The translations under genes were made by a program, and so were the position numbers. Below are positions 9,128-16,894 of a stretch of 23,702 nucleotides of DNA, piece by piece (within the stretch, counting starts at the first letter, position 1; the number at the start of each line of letters is the position of its first letter). The notes below the pieces were generated by a model that ran no database searches, had not been told where the DNA came from, and worked only from the letters and a program-made list of their open reading frames with translations. Origin of the DNA: Butyrivibrio sp. (GTDB lineage: Bacteria > Bacillota_A > Clostridia > Lachnospirales > Lachnospiraceae). The stretch is from positions 1 through 23,702 of the forward strand of contig JAGOGF010000029.1 in NCBI GenBank assembly GCA_017996845.1, in the 5' to 3' direction.

Positions 9128-12100
9128 TCAATAACAGATATTTAAATCCACATTACCTGTTATACCTGTAACTGCACCTTTTGATGTATATTGCCACATA
9201 TCATATCGTGTTGCCGAATAAGTCGGATTAGCCGCATATTGAGCCAACCATATTTTATATCCGGTCAGGCTTGATGTATTGATTCTGGATGTCAGCCAGG
9301 TTTTATTTGAGTATACTCCCGTCCCATAACCCGCATTTGCCATCGTTGCACAAAAAGCCTTGCAGACAGCTGTTCTGGTGCCGGCATCAATTGCATCGCC
9401 TCTTCCGTTACTGCCTTCCACATCCAGATAAACAGGGTATGAAAGACTATATCCGCTACACAAATCCGCTACCATTGATGCTTCCTCTACTGCTTCGACA
9501 TCACTGATCGCCTGTGTAAAGAAATAAACTCCGACCTTGATTCCTGCATTCGTTGCACCCTTAATATTATTTCTGAACTTTGGATCTTCAATCAATGCAC
9601 CTGTAGAAGATCCTCTGTAGCCACAACGGATAATAACAAAAGAAACCCCTGAATTTTTTACTGCCGCCCAATCTATATTACCATTCCATTTCGATACGTC
9701 AATTCCCATATTTCCAGAACCGGATTGAAGCGCACCGTCACTGCCAAATGTATATTTGGCTCCTTGGATTGTCTGATCCCCTGTTACAACATTTCCATCC
9801 TTATCGTAAAAGTAGGTTTTCCCGTCAATCGTCTGCCAACCGGTATATTTGTACTTTTTACCTGCTGTCTGCACATAGAATTTTGACGCCGTATCATAAT
9901 CAGCATAGGTTGCCTGTACATACTTCCCGTTTTTATCCAGAATATATACCGTATTTCCGTTTTTGTCTTTCAGGACAGAAGCACTGTCTGCTACTGTAAC
10001 TGCACAGGTTGCCGCTTTTGTCTTATCTGCATTACTGGTGGCCGTAATTGTTGCTGTTCCTGCCTTTACTGCCGTAACCTTACCGGTTGATGATACCGTT
10101 GCGACAGATCCGTCTGAAGATGCCCAGGTAACTGTTTTGTCAGATAAATCGGTAGCCGTAGCTGTCAATGTCGCGTTCTTACCAGTAAGAAGTGTCAGCT
10201 TTGTGGGACTGAGTGTAACTGCTCCCTTATCACTTGTTACAGTAAGCGTAAGTGTTTTTGTTGAAGAACCGCAGGTTGCTGTCAGCGTTGCAGTTCCTGC
10301 CGCAACACCAGTAACCGTTGTATCCTTTACGGTTGCAATTGCTGTTTTATCACAGGTCCATGTAGCAGTTCCGCCTGTTGGATCCGTTACCGCTGTGAGT
10401 GCTGCGGTTCCGCCGACTGCAATCGACGACTTATCTATGCTGACGCTTGTAATCGTATATTTCGTTTCTGTTACCGTAATGGTAGTTGTCTTTGTCGTTC
10501 CATCACTGTATTTTGCGGTAATCACAGCCGTTCCTGCAGTCTTACCCGCCGTTACCAGTCCTGCATCACTGACTGTTGCAACAGAAGTGTTTGCAGAACT
10601 CCATGTAACTTTTGTATCACTTAAATTGGTAGAAGAAGCTGTCAGCTGAACCGTTCCCCCGACTGCTACCGATGCGGTTACCGGTGTCAGGGAATACGTT
10701 GCTGCCTCCGCTTTTTTGCTTACCGTAATAACAATCATTGCCTGATCATTTTGATTCTTCTGAACATCTTTTGTCGTTGTTGCAGTTGTTGCGCTCACAT
10801 TCCCATATGCATCCTTGATTGTAGTTGCCATTGTTGTAGATTCCGATGAGGTTTTAGTATAATTGCATGTTGCAGTAATGGTAGCCTTACCTTCTGAAAC
10901 TGCCTTCACCTTACCCTTTGTGTCAACCAACACTACATTGTTGTTATCAGAGGCCCACGCAATTGTCGCGCCACTCGGAACGTCCAATGGATTAAGTATC
11001 TGCTCATCATCGACTGTCATCGCTGAAGTTCCGCTGATACTGAAACTTGACCCATCAAATCTGCTCAGCCCTTTTATATTGAGCCTCGCACTGGCAGATG
11101 GATCTGTTATTGTTGATTTGTCAATTGCAGAATAAGCTGTCGTACTGTCATCTGTTCCGACTTCCGTTTTGGTGGATTCCACCCATTCCACCGTATCTTT
11201 TTTGACAGATTCCACCGGTGTATTCTGCACCTGTGTATCTTCCTTGGCAACATTAACCTGTGCCTCTGTCTTTATTTCATCCTGGACGTCTACCTTTTTA
11301 TAGGTAATGGTGTCCTTAACCGCAATTTTTTGTGCATCCGCTGAAATTTCATATCTGCCATACTGTGAATCAAGCGGCTGAGCTGTTACTGTATAGGTCC
11401 CTGCCGGAATATCTGATTTATAAATGATACCATCCATATCATCGTCATTATAGGTATCTGTCCCTTTCGGTCCTTCTACCTTGACTGTAAACGGAACATT
11501 TGCAATAAGCTTTCCGCTTTCCCGATTGATAAATTTAATCTTAAGATCTTTCTTTATTGTGGCAAGCGCTATCCTAACACGAACTTCTGCATTTGCATCT
11601 TCTGTTGAAGCAGAGTCCGCTGCATCTGACACAGCATCCGAAGCTGCCATTTTTGCCTGCTGGGCATCTGCAACTGCCAGAAGACCGCTCTGCCCGATTA
11701 CCTGAACGCCATTTAGCTGCGAACCAACCTCTTTAAATGAAGCAAGTTCACGATTTCTAGCTTGAACCTGTACGAAAATTGTTCCAACAGAAATTCCTAC
11801 CGCCAGTACAATTCCTCCGGCAAGCAAAGCAACCCGTTCTATCGCATTGGATTTTTTCAGGAAATATGCAACCTTTCCTTTCTTTCTTCTGCCCTTACTT
11901 CTATTTTGTTTTCCGGAATGATACTCTTCCCGGTCTTCGTAATCATCTTCCTCATCTTCATAATCATCATATTCGTCATCATAATAATCATCTTCATCGC
12001 GTTCGCCATGTTCTTCCCGTTCATCATAACGATCGTCGTCTTCATCGCGCTCATCATAACGATTATCATCTTCATCGCGCTCATCATAACGGTCGTGGTC

Positions 12101-12520
12101 TTTATCCCGTCCATCATAACGATCGTCGTCTTCATCCCGTTCATCATAATGATTGTCATCTTCATCGCGCTCATCATAATGGTTGTAGTCTTTATCCCGT
12201 CCATCATAACGATCGTCGTCTTCATCCCGTTCATCATAATGATTATCGTCTTCATCGCGCTCATCATAACGATCGTCGTCTTCATCGCGCTCATCATAAC
12301 GATCGTCGTCTTCATCGCACTCATCATAACGATCGTCGTCTTCATCGCGCTCATCATAACGATCGTCGTCTTCATCCCACTTATCATCTTCTATGTAATC
12401 ATCTTCATATCTGTCACGATTATAATGTTTATTGCCATAATCACCTTTTTTCAGTTTTCCGGATGTTCTCCGCCTTACTGCTTTACGATTATGTTGAAAC
12501 AGTCCCAAACTTTTTTTCAT
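9128..12520 (-). CDS. Membrane-anchored GH25 muramidase with Big_2 domains and charged repeat tail
   Basis: From ATG 12520 the protein has 1130 residues; a TTG at 12532 is possible but has poorer spacing to GGGAG. The N-terminal 220 residues are hydrophilic, with twelve 10-residue repeats of the RYDERDEDDD type. One membrane helix follows (about 229-253, VALLAGGIVLAVGISVGTIF), predicting the repeats inside and the rest outside. Then come a prealbumin-like module (about 322-412) and about four Ig-like Big_2 domains (about 465-845, with TVTWASSDGSVATVS-type strands). A choline-binding-like repeat (GWQTIDGKTYFYDKDGNVV, about 894-932) leads into the C-terminal GH25 lysozyme domain, with GIDVSKW (D941) and YLDVEG (D1033, E1035) supplying the usual acidic residues. 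GH25 enzymes cleave the N-acetylmuramic acid-GlcNAc bond in peptidoglycan. The position ahead of rfbBA suggests wall remodelling coupled to polymer deposition. Confidence 0.93.
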   Translation of the reverse strand: MKKSLGLFQHNRKAVRRRTSGKLKKGDYGNKHYNRDRYEDDYIEDDKWDEDDDRYDERDEDDDRYDECDEDDDRYDERDEDDDRYDERDEDDNHYDERDEDDDRYDGRDKDYNHYDERDEDDNHYDERDEDDDRYDGRDKDHDRYDERDEDDNRYDERDEDDDRYDEREEHGERDEDDYYDDEYDDYEDEEDDYEDREEYHSGKQNRSKGRRKKGKVAYFLKKSNAIERVALLAGGIVLAVGISVGTIFVQVQARNRELASFKEVGSQLNGVQVIGQSGLLAVADAQQAKMAASDAVSDAADSASTEDANAEVRVRIALATIKKDLKIKFINRESGKLIANVPFTVKVEGPKGTDTYNDDDMDGIIYKSDIPAGTYTVTAQPLDSQYGRYEISADAQKIAVKDTITYKKVDVQDEIKTEAQVNVAKEDTQVQNTPVESVKKDTVEWVESTKTEVGTDDSTTAYSAIDKSTITDPSASARLNIKGLSRFDGSSFSISGTSAMTVDDEQILNPLDVPSGATIAWASDNNNVVLVDTKGKVKAVSEGKATITATCNYTKTSSESTTMATTIKDAYGNVSATTATTTKDVQKNQNDQAMIVITVSKKAEAATYSLTPVTASVAVGGTVQLTASSTNLSDTKVTWSSANTSVATVSDAGLVTAGKTAGTAVITAKYSDGTTKTTTITVTETKYTITSVSIDKSSIAVGGTAALTAVTDPTGGTATWTCDKTAIATVKDTTVTGVAAGTATLTATCGSSTKTLTLTVTSDKGAVTLSPTKLTLLTGKNATLTATATDLSDKTVTWASSDGSVATVSSTGKVTAVKAGTATITATSNADKTKAATCAVTVADSASVLKDKNGNTVYILDKNGKYVQATYADYDTASKFYVQTAGKKYKYTGWQTIDGKTYFYDKDGNVVTGDQTIQGAKYTFGSDGALQSGSGNMGIDVSKWNGNIDWAAVKNSGVSFVIIRCGYRGSSTGALIEDPKFRNNIKGATNAGIKVGVYFFTQAISDVEAVEEASMVADLCSGYSLSYPVYLDVEGSNGRGDAIDAGTRTAVCKAFCATMANAGYGTGVYSNKTWLTSRINTSSLTGYKIWLAQYAANPTYSATRYDMWQYTSKGAVTGITGNVDLNICY
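12002..12361 (-). repeat. 30-bp tandem repeat, 12 units, inside GH25 gene
   Basis: Twelve consecutive 30-bp units (the last one diverged) start at 12361 and step down exactly 30 bases to 12002. The consensus decapeptide is RYDERDEDDD, with variants RYDECDEDDD, HYDERDEDDN, RYDGRDKDYN and RYDGRDKDHD. A higher-order 90-bp unit is visible: the three-unit block with GRDK is present twice in tandem (about 12062-12241) with few changes. The unit length is a multiple of three, so gain or loss of units keeps the reading frame. This is a coding minisatellite; there are no spacers, so it is not a CRISPR array. Confidence 0.97.
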
Positions 12521-12555
12521 TCCTACGCTCAACTCCCATATATTTATAACATATA

Positions 12556-12584
12556 TTCATATATAAATAATTTCTTATGCCCAA
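12556..12584 (-). promoter_or_regulatory. Weak promoter candidate ahead of GH25-rfb genes
   Basis: The 105-base gap 12533-12637 separates the SMR pair from the GH25 gene. On the minus strand TTGGGC (12584-12579) and TATGAA (12561-12556) are 17 bases apart, in very AT-rich sequence. Both boxes match the sigma-A consensus only partly, and other TA-rich hexamers are nearby. No terminator was seen in the gap, so read-through from upstream is equally possible. Confidence 0.25.
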
Positions 12585-12637
12585 CCCCCACACAAATACA
12601 GAGTACATTCTATCATCCGTATTGTGATTAAGCAACT

Positions 12638-12976
12638 TTATGCAAGATAAAACACCAGTATTCCGGCCAGCAGAAGTATCATTCCGCTTACTTTTCTAAT
12701 TGTTATCTTCTCATTAAAAAAGATTCTGCTCAGGAACATCACAATAATATATCCGATTGGCTCCATGACAACTACATTCATATAGCCAAGTCCGCCGTAA
12801 CAGATAATTGAAATCAGCATGGATAATGCAAGCATCCCATAGCCTGCGATTACCAGAATATTCAGATATTCTTTTATAAAAGAGCTGTAATGTCTGCTTG
12901 CGCTTTTTTTTAGCAAAATCTGTGAAGATGATGCAACCAGTTCCCCAATAATCATAAGAATCAGATATCTTATCAT
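12638..12976 (-). CDS. Small multidrug-resistance (SMR/EamA)-type flippase subunit
   Basis: A 112-residue protein with four predicted membrane helices and almost no soluble part, the size and layout of SMR proteins such as EmrE or ArnE/ArnF. Helix 1 has an embedded glutamate (GELVASSSQILLKKSA, E12), placed like the essential E14 of EmrE. A conserved-looking MEPIGYIIVMFLSRIFFNE precedes the last helix. The start overlaps the stop of the previous SMR gene in an ATGA, the usual arrangement of heterodimeric pairs. In polysaccharide clusters, such pairs flip undecaprenyl-phosphate-linked sugars across the membrane, as ArnE/ArnF do. With a GT2 Und-P-sugar synthase and a GT-C-like protein nearby, this is more likely here than drug export. 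Confidence 0.8.
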   Translation of the reverse strand: MIRYLILMIIGELVASSSQILLKKSASRHYSSFIKEYLNILVIAGYGMLALSMLISIICYGGLGYMNVVVMEPIGYIIVMFLSRIFFNEKITIRKVSGMILLLAGILVFYLA

Positions 12977-13353
12977 ACCGTTTGATCCTCACTGGGGGTT
13001 TCATCTATTGCCTCACTGTTCAAAATAATTGTACCTGCTATCACGAGCAGTACCCCTCCAACCTTTGCAGGTGTAACAGAATCGCCAAAGATCAGAACAC
13101 TCCAGAGAAGTGACCATAAAAGAGTCATCGCTTTATTTGCGTATGCAATTGAAAGTTCGAACCGTTTGATCATCTGCTGCCAGAAAACAGCATATATACC
13201 AAGTACCAAAAACTCAAGCAGATATAACACGATAAATTTAAATGATAGAAATGACTGTTCTGATACAAATTTGGCAATTACCGTATTGATACTGTATATA
13301 ACAACCACCATCTGTAAAAGAATAATATCGAAAAAATGAACTTTTTTCTTCAA
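12973..13353 (-). CDS. Second SMR/EamA-type flippase subunit, TTG start
   Basis: A 126-residue, four-helix membrane protein related in layout to its downstream neighbour. It has SIAYANKAMTLLWSLLWSVLIFGD and a final helix VGGVLLVIAGTIILN, typical of EamA/SMR proteins. It lacks the helix-1 glutamate seen in the partner, which supports an asymmetric heterodimer. The only reasonable start is TTG at 13353, preceded by GGTG 8 nt upstream; no in-frame ATG fits before the first helix. The stop codon overlaps the partner start by 4 bases (ATGA). The likely role is translocation of a lipid-linked monosaccharide for decoration outside the membrane; the substrate is unknown. Confidence 0.78.
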   Translation of the reverse strand: MKKKVHFFDIILLQMVVVIYSINTVIAKFVSEQSFLSFKFIVLYLLEFLVLGIYAVFWQQMIKRFELSIAYANKAMTLLWSLLWSVLIFGDSVTPAKVGGVLLVIAGTIILNSEAIDETPSEDQTV

Positions 13354-13419
13354 AACGTTTCACCGATTAAACCTTAATTTTTTTGTAGACCATCCCATAC
13401 AAATGTACAGCGGATTTGA

Positions 13420-14436
13420 TCATTTCGTACTCGCAGAACTTCCGGATGAACTGTCTGAGAACACTACTTTCATAAAATGACTTGTAATATAATCTCTTGC
13501 TTTTTTATTCAAATGAATATTATCGGTCAGATAATCCTTATAATTATCTGCATCGATTGTTCCGTAATAATTATCAATCATTGTAACGCCGCAATCTTCA
13601 CATACATCAATCAGTTTCACCAGATACGTGGAAAGTTTCCCATCTCCAAGATCTTCATTATCTGCATCGATCATTTTCCCATCTTTGTCATATGCAAGAC
13701 AATAAGTGAGTGACATTACCACAATACGAATAAAAGGATATTTCTTATGAATTGCCTTTATTCCGCTGTCATATGCACCGGAATAGGTCTGTGGATTCAC
13801 ATCATTATTGGGGTCGTAACAGGTATTTCCATTCAGATAATCCTGCCCGTCATACATGATTACAATCATATCAACATTATTAAAATCAATGCTCTTAAGT
13901 GTGTCCACAGACTTTGCATACTGATCATTTCCCATTGTTGGAGCAAGCTGCTCCATTGCCGAAAAATCACCTTTGACAATAAACTGTGATACATAAAAGA
14001 AACTGTACATATCAATCGGATAGGAATTATCAAATGTTGCATTCTTAATGGCTACCGTTGAAGAAGGAAATGCAGCATCATAAACTGTTGCACCGGTCTT
14101 TTTGGCAATCATTCCTGCCATTCCGTTATCTGTCGTATCGTCAGAAAATGGATCATTTCCAAGGCAAAGAATTGTTTCCTTTCCATCGTCCTTATGCCCC
14201 TCCAGATCAGATTCTGGCTGTAAGAAGACCTGATCAAGAACTTCAACATCGTACTCACTTGAACTCGCATTCGGATCAAGCACCACTTTCTGTCCCTTGT
14301 TCCATTTCATAAGCTTGAATACCGAAAATAATGCAATCAATACAATTGCAAGAAGAAGCACAACATTTGCAATTACAAATATTTCGCTTTTTTTACGTTT
14401 ATCGTGTCTATCATGATTGAATTTGTTTTTATCCAT
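13420..14436 (-). CDS. Membrane-anchored SGNH-like protein with substituted nucleophile position
   Basis: A 338-residue protein with a basic His/Lys-rich N-tail, one membrane helix (about 19-41) and an extracytoplasmic domain. The SGNH/GDSL hydrolase fold is suggested by the block I-like strand ILCLGNDPFSDD (89-100), a central MIVIMYDGQDYLNG and the C-terminal DNIHLN (D305, H308) that would supply the Asp-His pair. The position where SGNH enzymes carry the catalytic Ser appears to be Asp95 (GND). It may therefore be a non-catalytic binder or use another residue; S98 is close. CGGAG lies 8 nt before the ATG, and the gene follows the aminotransferase by 22 nt. A role in polysaccharide acyl or sugar modification outside the cell is inferred from the MBOAT/SGNH pair upstream. 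Confidence 0.72.
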   Translation of the reverse strand: MDKNKFNHDRHDKRKKSEIFVIANVVLLLAIVLIALFSVFKLMKWNKGQKVVLDPNASSSEYDVEVLDQVFLQPESDLEGHKDDGKETILCLGNDPFSDDTTDNGMAGMIAKKTGATVYDAAFPSSTVAIKNATFDNSYPIDMYSFFYVSQFIVKGDFSAMEQLAPTMGNDQYAKSVDTLKSIDFNNVDMIVIMYDGQDYLNGNTCYDPNNDVNPQTYSGAYDSGIKAIHKKYPFIRIVVMSLTYCLAYDKDGKMIDADNEDLGDGKLSTYLVKLIDVCEDCGVTMIDNYYGTIDADNYKDYLTDNIHLNKKARDYITSHFMKVVFSDSSSGSSASTK

Positions 14437-14458
14437 TTATTATTCTCCGTTTAACATA

Positions 14459-15562
14459 TTAGTTCTGAAACTCATTTAATGCATCAATCACATAATCCTG
14501 CTCTTCAAATGTCATCCCGGTATATATCGGAAGTGAAAGAACTTCATTTGCATATTGTTCCGTAATCGGAAGCACTCCCTGCTGTAATCCAAGATATTGG
14601 TATGCCTGCGATAAATGTGGTGGAATGGGATAGTGAATGATCGTTCCGATATTTTTTTCTTCCAGATAGGCTTTCAGCGCATCCCTGTACTGTGGTACAC
14701 GAATTACATACTGGTGCCAAACAGGCTCTGTATTCGTAATAACCTGTGGTTTAACAAAAAGAATATTTTTAATTTTCTCATTATATCTTGCAGCAAATTC
14801 CTGTCTCTGTTTTGTAATCTCATCCATATGTCTAAGCTTTACCCGCAGTAATCCTGCCTGCATCTCATCCAATCTGGAATTTGCTCCAACCACCATATTA
14901 TGATAGCGCTTCTCACTGCCATAGTTTCTGTATATCTTTGCCAAACGCTCCAGTTCAGGATCGTTCATCGTAACTGCACCGGCATCGCCAAATGCTCCCA
15001 GATTCTTGGATGGGTAAAAAGAAAAGCACCCAATGTCACCAAAACTTCCTGTCATTTTTCCGTCAAAGCATGCTCCATGCGACTGTGCACAATCCTCTAC
15101 CAACTTAAGATGATGTTTATCGCATATTTCACGAATCCGGTCCATTTTCGCGGGCTGTCCGTACAAATGCACTACCAGAATAGCCTTTGTATTCTCTGTT
15201 ATTTTCTCTTCAATACGATTTTCATCTATCTCATAGTAGGAATTCGGTTCTACAAAAACCGGAGTTGCATCATTGATCGTAATTCCCATAACACTTGCAA
15301 TATAGGTATTTCCCTGAACGATTACCTCGTCTCCTTTTCCAATTCCCAAAATGCGAAAGGCAAGCCACAATGCGTCCAGTCCGCTTGCAACTCCAACTGC
15401 ATACTTTGTACCCACATAAGCGGCAAACTCTTTTTCAAATGCCTCGTCTTCCCTGCCCAGAATATACCAACCTGAACGCAGTACTTCCAAAGCCTTATCT
15501 TCATATTCTTTTTGATACATTTGAAAGCCTCGATCCATACGGCTCTGCATTATTTTTTCCAT
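14459..15562 (-). CDS. DegT/DnrJ/EryC1-family sugar-nucleotide aminotransferase (FdtB-like)
   Basis: A 367-residue PLP enzyme of normal length that aminates a keto-sugar nucleotide, with glutamate as usual donor. The PLP lysine is K186 in [16 protein letters not shown]. The cofactor-binding aspartate is D157 in [10 protein letters not shown], and the N-terminal [20 protein letters not shown] and NTYIAS are typical. It resembles FdtB/QdtB-type enzymes that make dTDP-3-amino-3,6-dideoxyhexoses from the product of RfbB. The isomerase (FdtA/QdtA) and acetyltransferase of such pathways are not in the window, so the exact sugar is open. AGGAG precedes the ATG by about 10 nt. The gene follows a repeat-rich leader with an extended -10 element and begins a group with the SGNH-like and SMR genes. 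Confidence 0.9.
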   Translation of the reverse strand: MEKIMQSRMDRGFQMYQKEYEDKALEVLRSGWYILGREDEAFEKEFAAYVGTKYAVGVASGLDALWLAFRILGIGKGDEVIVQGNTYIASVMGITINDATPVFVEPNSYYEIDENRIEEKITENTKAILVVHLYGQPAKMDRIREICDKHHLKLVEDCAQSHGACFDGKMTGSFGDIGCFSFYPSKNLGAFGDAGAVTMNDPELERLAKIYRNYGSEKRYHNMVVGANSRLDEMQAGLLRVKLRHMDEITKQRQEFAARYNEKIKNILFVKPQVITNTEPVWHQYVIRVPQYRDALKAYLEEKNIGTIIHYPIPPHLSQAYQYLGLQQGVLPITEQYANEVLSLPIYTGMTFEEQDYVIDALNEFQN

Positions 15563-15600
15563 AATTATATACTCCTATACTTTTTCTCATATTGAAAATT

Positions 15601-15750
15601 TCATTAATATTCAACTTTGATTATTCAGCAATCTCGTTCAGATGGGGGTGACACTTCACATTTTTTCGTGCCGAGATTGCTTTTCCAATCTCGTTCAGAT
15701 TTGGGTGACGCTTCACCCAAATCTGATTGTACCATAAAATCATTAATATT
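15601..15750. repeat. Intergenic block of hairpins and direct repeats
   Basis: The 199-base gap between the SGNH partner gene and the aminotransferase holds a compact structured block. The 14-base core CAATCTCGTTCAGA occurs at 15629 and 15686, followed in both copies by GGGTGAC.CTTCAC. The second copy contains a perfect 13-bp stem with a 4-base loop (15696-15708 with 15713-15725). On the minus strand, CGAGATTG and CAATCTCG form another 8-bp stem with a six-base loop (about 15672-15693). The 11-base sequence TCATTAATATT bounds the block at 15601-15611 and 15740-15750. It could be a leader/attenuator, a REP-like element or a small mobile element with target duplication; none is proven. Confidence 0.75.
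15726..15734 (-). promoter_or_regulatory. Extended -10 promoter candidate for aminotransferase group
   Basis: On the minus strand TGGTACAAT reads as an extended -10 element (TG-N-TACAAT, five of six matches to TATAAT). No good -35 box lies 17 bases upstream, which is tolerated with an extended -10. Transcription would start at or inside the 13-bp hairpin at 15696-15725, leaving a structured leader of about 160 bases before the aminotransferase ATG. Confidence 0.4.
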
Positions 15751-15761
15751 TTCTTAACAAT

Positions 15762-16871
15762 TTAATAATCCGTAGAAAACAGGCCATCAAAATCAAATTT
15801 TTTTACTATATCGCTCATCTTCTGTAGTTGCTGCGGCATTTCTCCTTTTTTTACTTCACAGGTACCATTTGCAAAACATGTAATCATATACTCATTTATT
15901 TCAGGTTTGTAATGTGTATAATCAGCATAATTGTTTAGATTTGTTACAATATCTTCCAGATTCTGGAAATAGAAAACCCGTACATTATCATATTGCAAAA
16001 GTGTATCCGCAATATATTCATACTGATATAAGGTTGCTTCAAAATGATTTTCGTTCTGCACATCATTCCAGTACAAAATACTGTATGGTGGGAAAAACAT
16101 GTAAAATTCTGTTTCCGGATGTGCTTTGATAAAGGGAAGAATGTTTTTTTCAAGATTATCTTGTGTTCCGGAAATCAGTTCATCAACAGGCATTTCCTCT
16201 GAAATTTGTTCTGCAGGTTCATAATTGTGCATAACCCATTGTATATTATAATAATCCGGTGTCCACCAGCTGGCATATGCCTGAGAAAGATCCGTCGGAT
16301 CATGATTGACAATCGGCCTGAGAATATATTCCAGCAAAACATCCTTATTGAGCAGATAAGATATATCATTAAATGGATTTTTATCATAAAGATATTCCGG
16401 AATCGGATATTTGGTATCGGAAACTCCGGCTGTATAAGTCATTGCATCCACTCCAAGAAATACCGCTTTTACATTTTCCTGTTTTCTTGCATAGGAATCT
16501 GAATCAAATACCAGCTTCAGGATATTGTAATCGTCATGCGGAAGCGCCCCGCTGTAACTGAGTTTTATCGTATTCATTCCCATGATCTGCTTAAAATCAT
16601 CCGTATCAAAGTTTACCGTCATGGATGAACCGATAATACAACTATCATAAATCATATTTCCTGCCATACCGGGATTCTGTGAAAGCTGGTTATCCACCAC
16701 ATAGGGAAAATTTTTCAGCGGTGCATGATAATGAAAAAAAGGATCCACTGTCACTACCAGTATGCATATTACAATCAGCGCAGCAAACACAGTTGCCAAA
16801 AAAGTTGCCAGTACACACGCAGCATATTTATTTCTATTTATCTTTTTCCTGACACTTTGCTTCATCCACAT
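15762..16871 (-). CDS. SGNH/DltD-like partner of MBOAT acyltransferase
   Basis: A membrane-anchored protein of 369 residues from ATG 16871. The frame is open to a TTG at 16892, two bases after the MBOAT stop, giving 376 residues; GGTGG supports the ATG. One N-terminal helix (about 17-41, CVLATFLATVFAALIVICILVV) is followed by an extracytoplasmic domain. The SGNH signature is CIIGSSMT (serines at about 82-83 in this numbering). The C-terminal DYTHY (D and H at about 317 and 320) completes a catalytic triad. This is the layout of DltD/AlgJ-like proteins that work with MBOAT proteins to pass acyl groups, usually acetyl, onto surface polymers outside the membrane. The adjacent MBOAT gene supports that. 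The acyl group and acceptor are not determined. Confidence 0.8.
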   Translation of the reverse strand: MWMKQSVRKKINRNKYAACVLATFLATVFAALIVICILVVTVDPFFHYHAPLKNFPYVVDNQLSQNPGMAGNMIYDSCIIGSSMTVNFDTDDFKQIMGMNTIKLSYSGALPHDDYNILKLVFDSDSYARKQENVKAVFLGVDAMTYTAGVSDTKYPIPEYLYDKNPFNDISYLLNKDVLLEYILRPIVNHDPTDLSQAYASWWTPDYYNIQWVMHNYEPAEQISEEMPVDELISGTQDNLEKNILPFIKAHPETEFYMFFPPYSILYWNDVQNENHFEATLYQYEYIADTLLQYDNVRVFYFQNLEDIVTNLNNYADYTHYKPEINEYMITCFANGTCEVKKGEMPQQLQKMSDIVKKFDFDGLFSTDY

Positions 16872-16894
16872 TTCTTTTATATCCACCCGCAAAA

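Noticed and set aside
9963..10649. 228-residue Val/Ala-rich plus-strand frame
   Set aside because: It is the antisense shadow of Thr/Ala-rich Big_2 domains; its composition is explained by that and there is no start signal.
12002..12361. Regular 30-bp repeats as a possible CRISPR array
   Set aside because: The units are directly adjacent with no spacers and encode a continuous peptide in frame; no cas genes are nearby.
11762..12631. Long plus-strand reading frames opposite the tandem repeat, coding hydrophobic Ile/Val/Phe or His-rich repeats
   Set aside because: They arise because the 30-bp repeat keeps all frames open. They have no ribosome-binding site and lie antisense to a well-supported gene.
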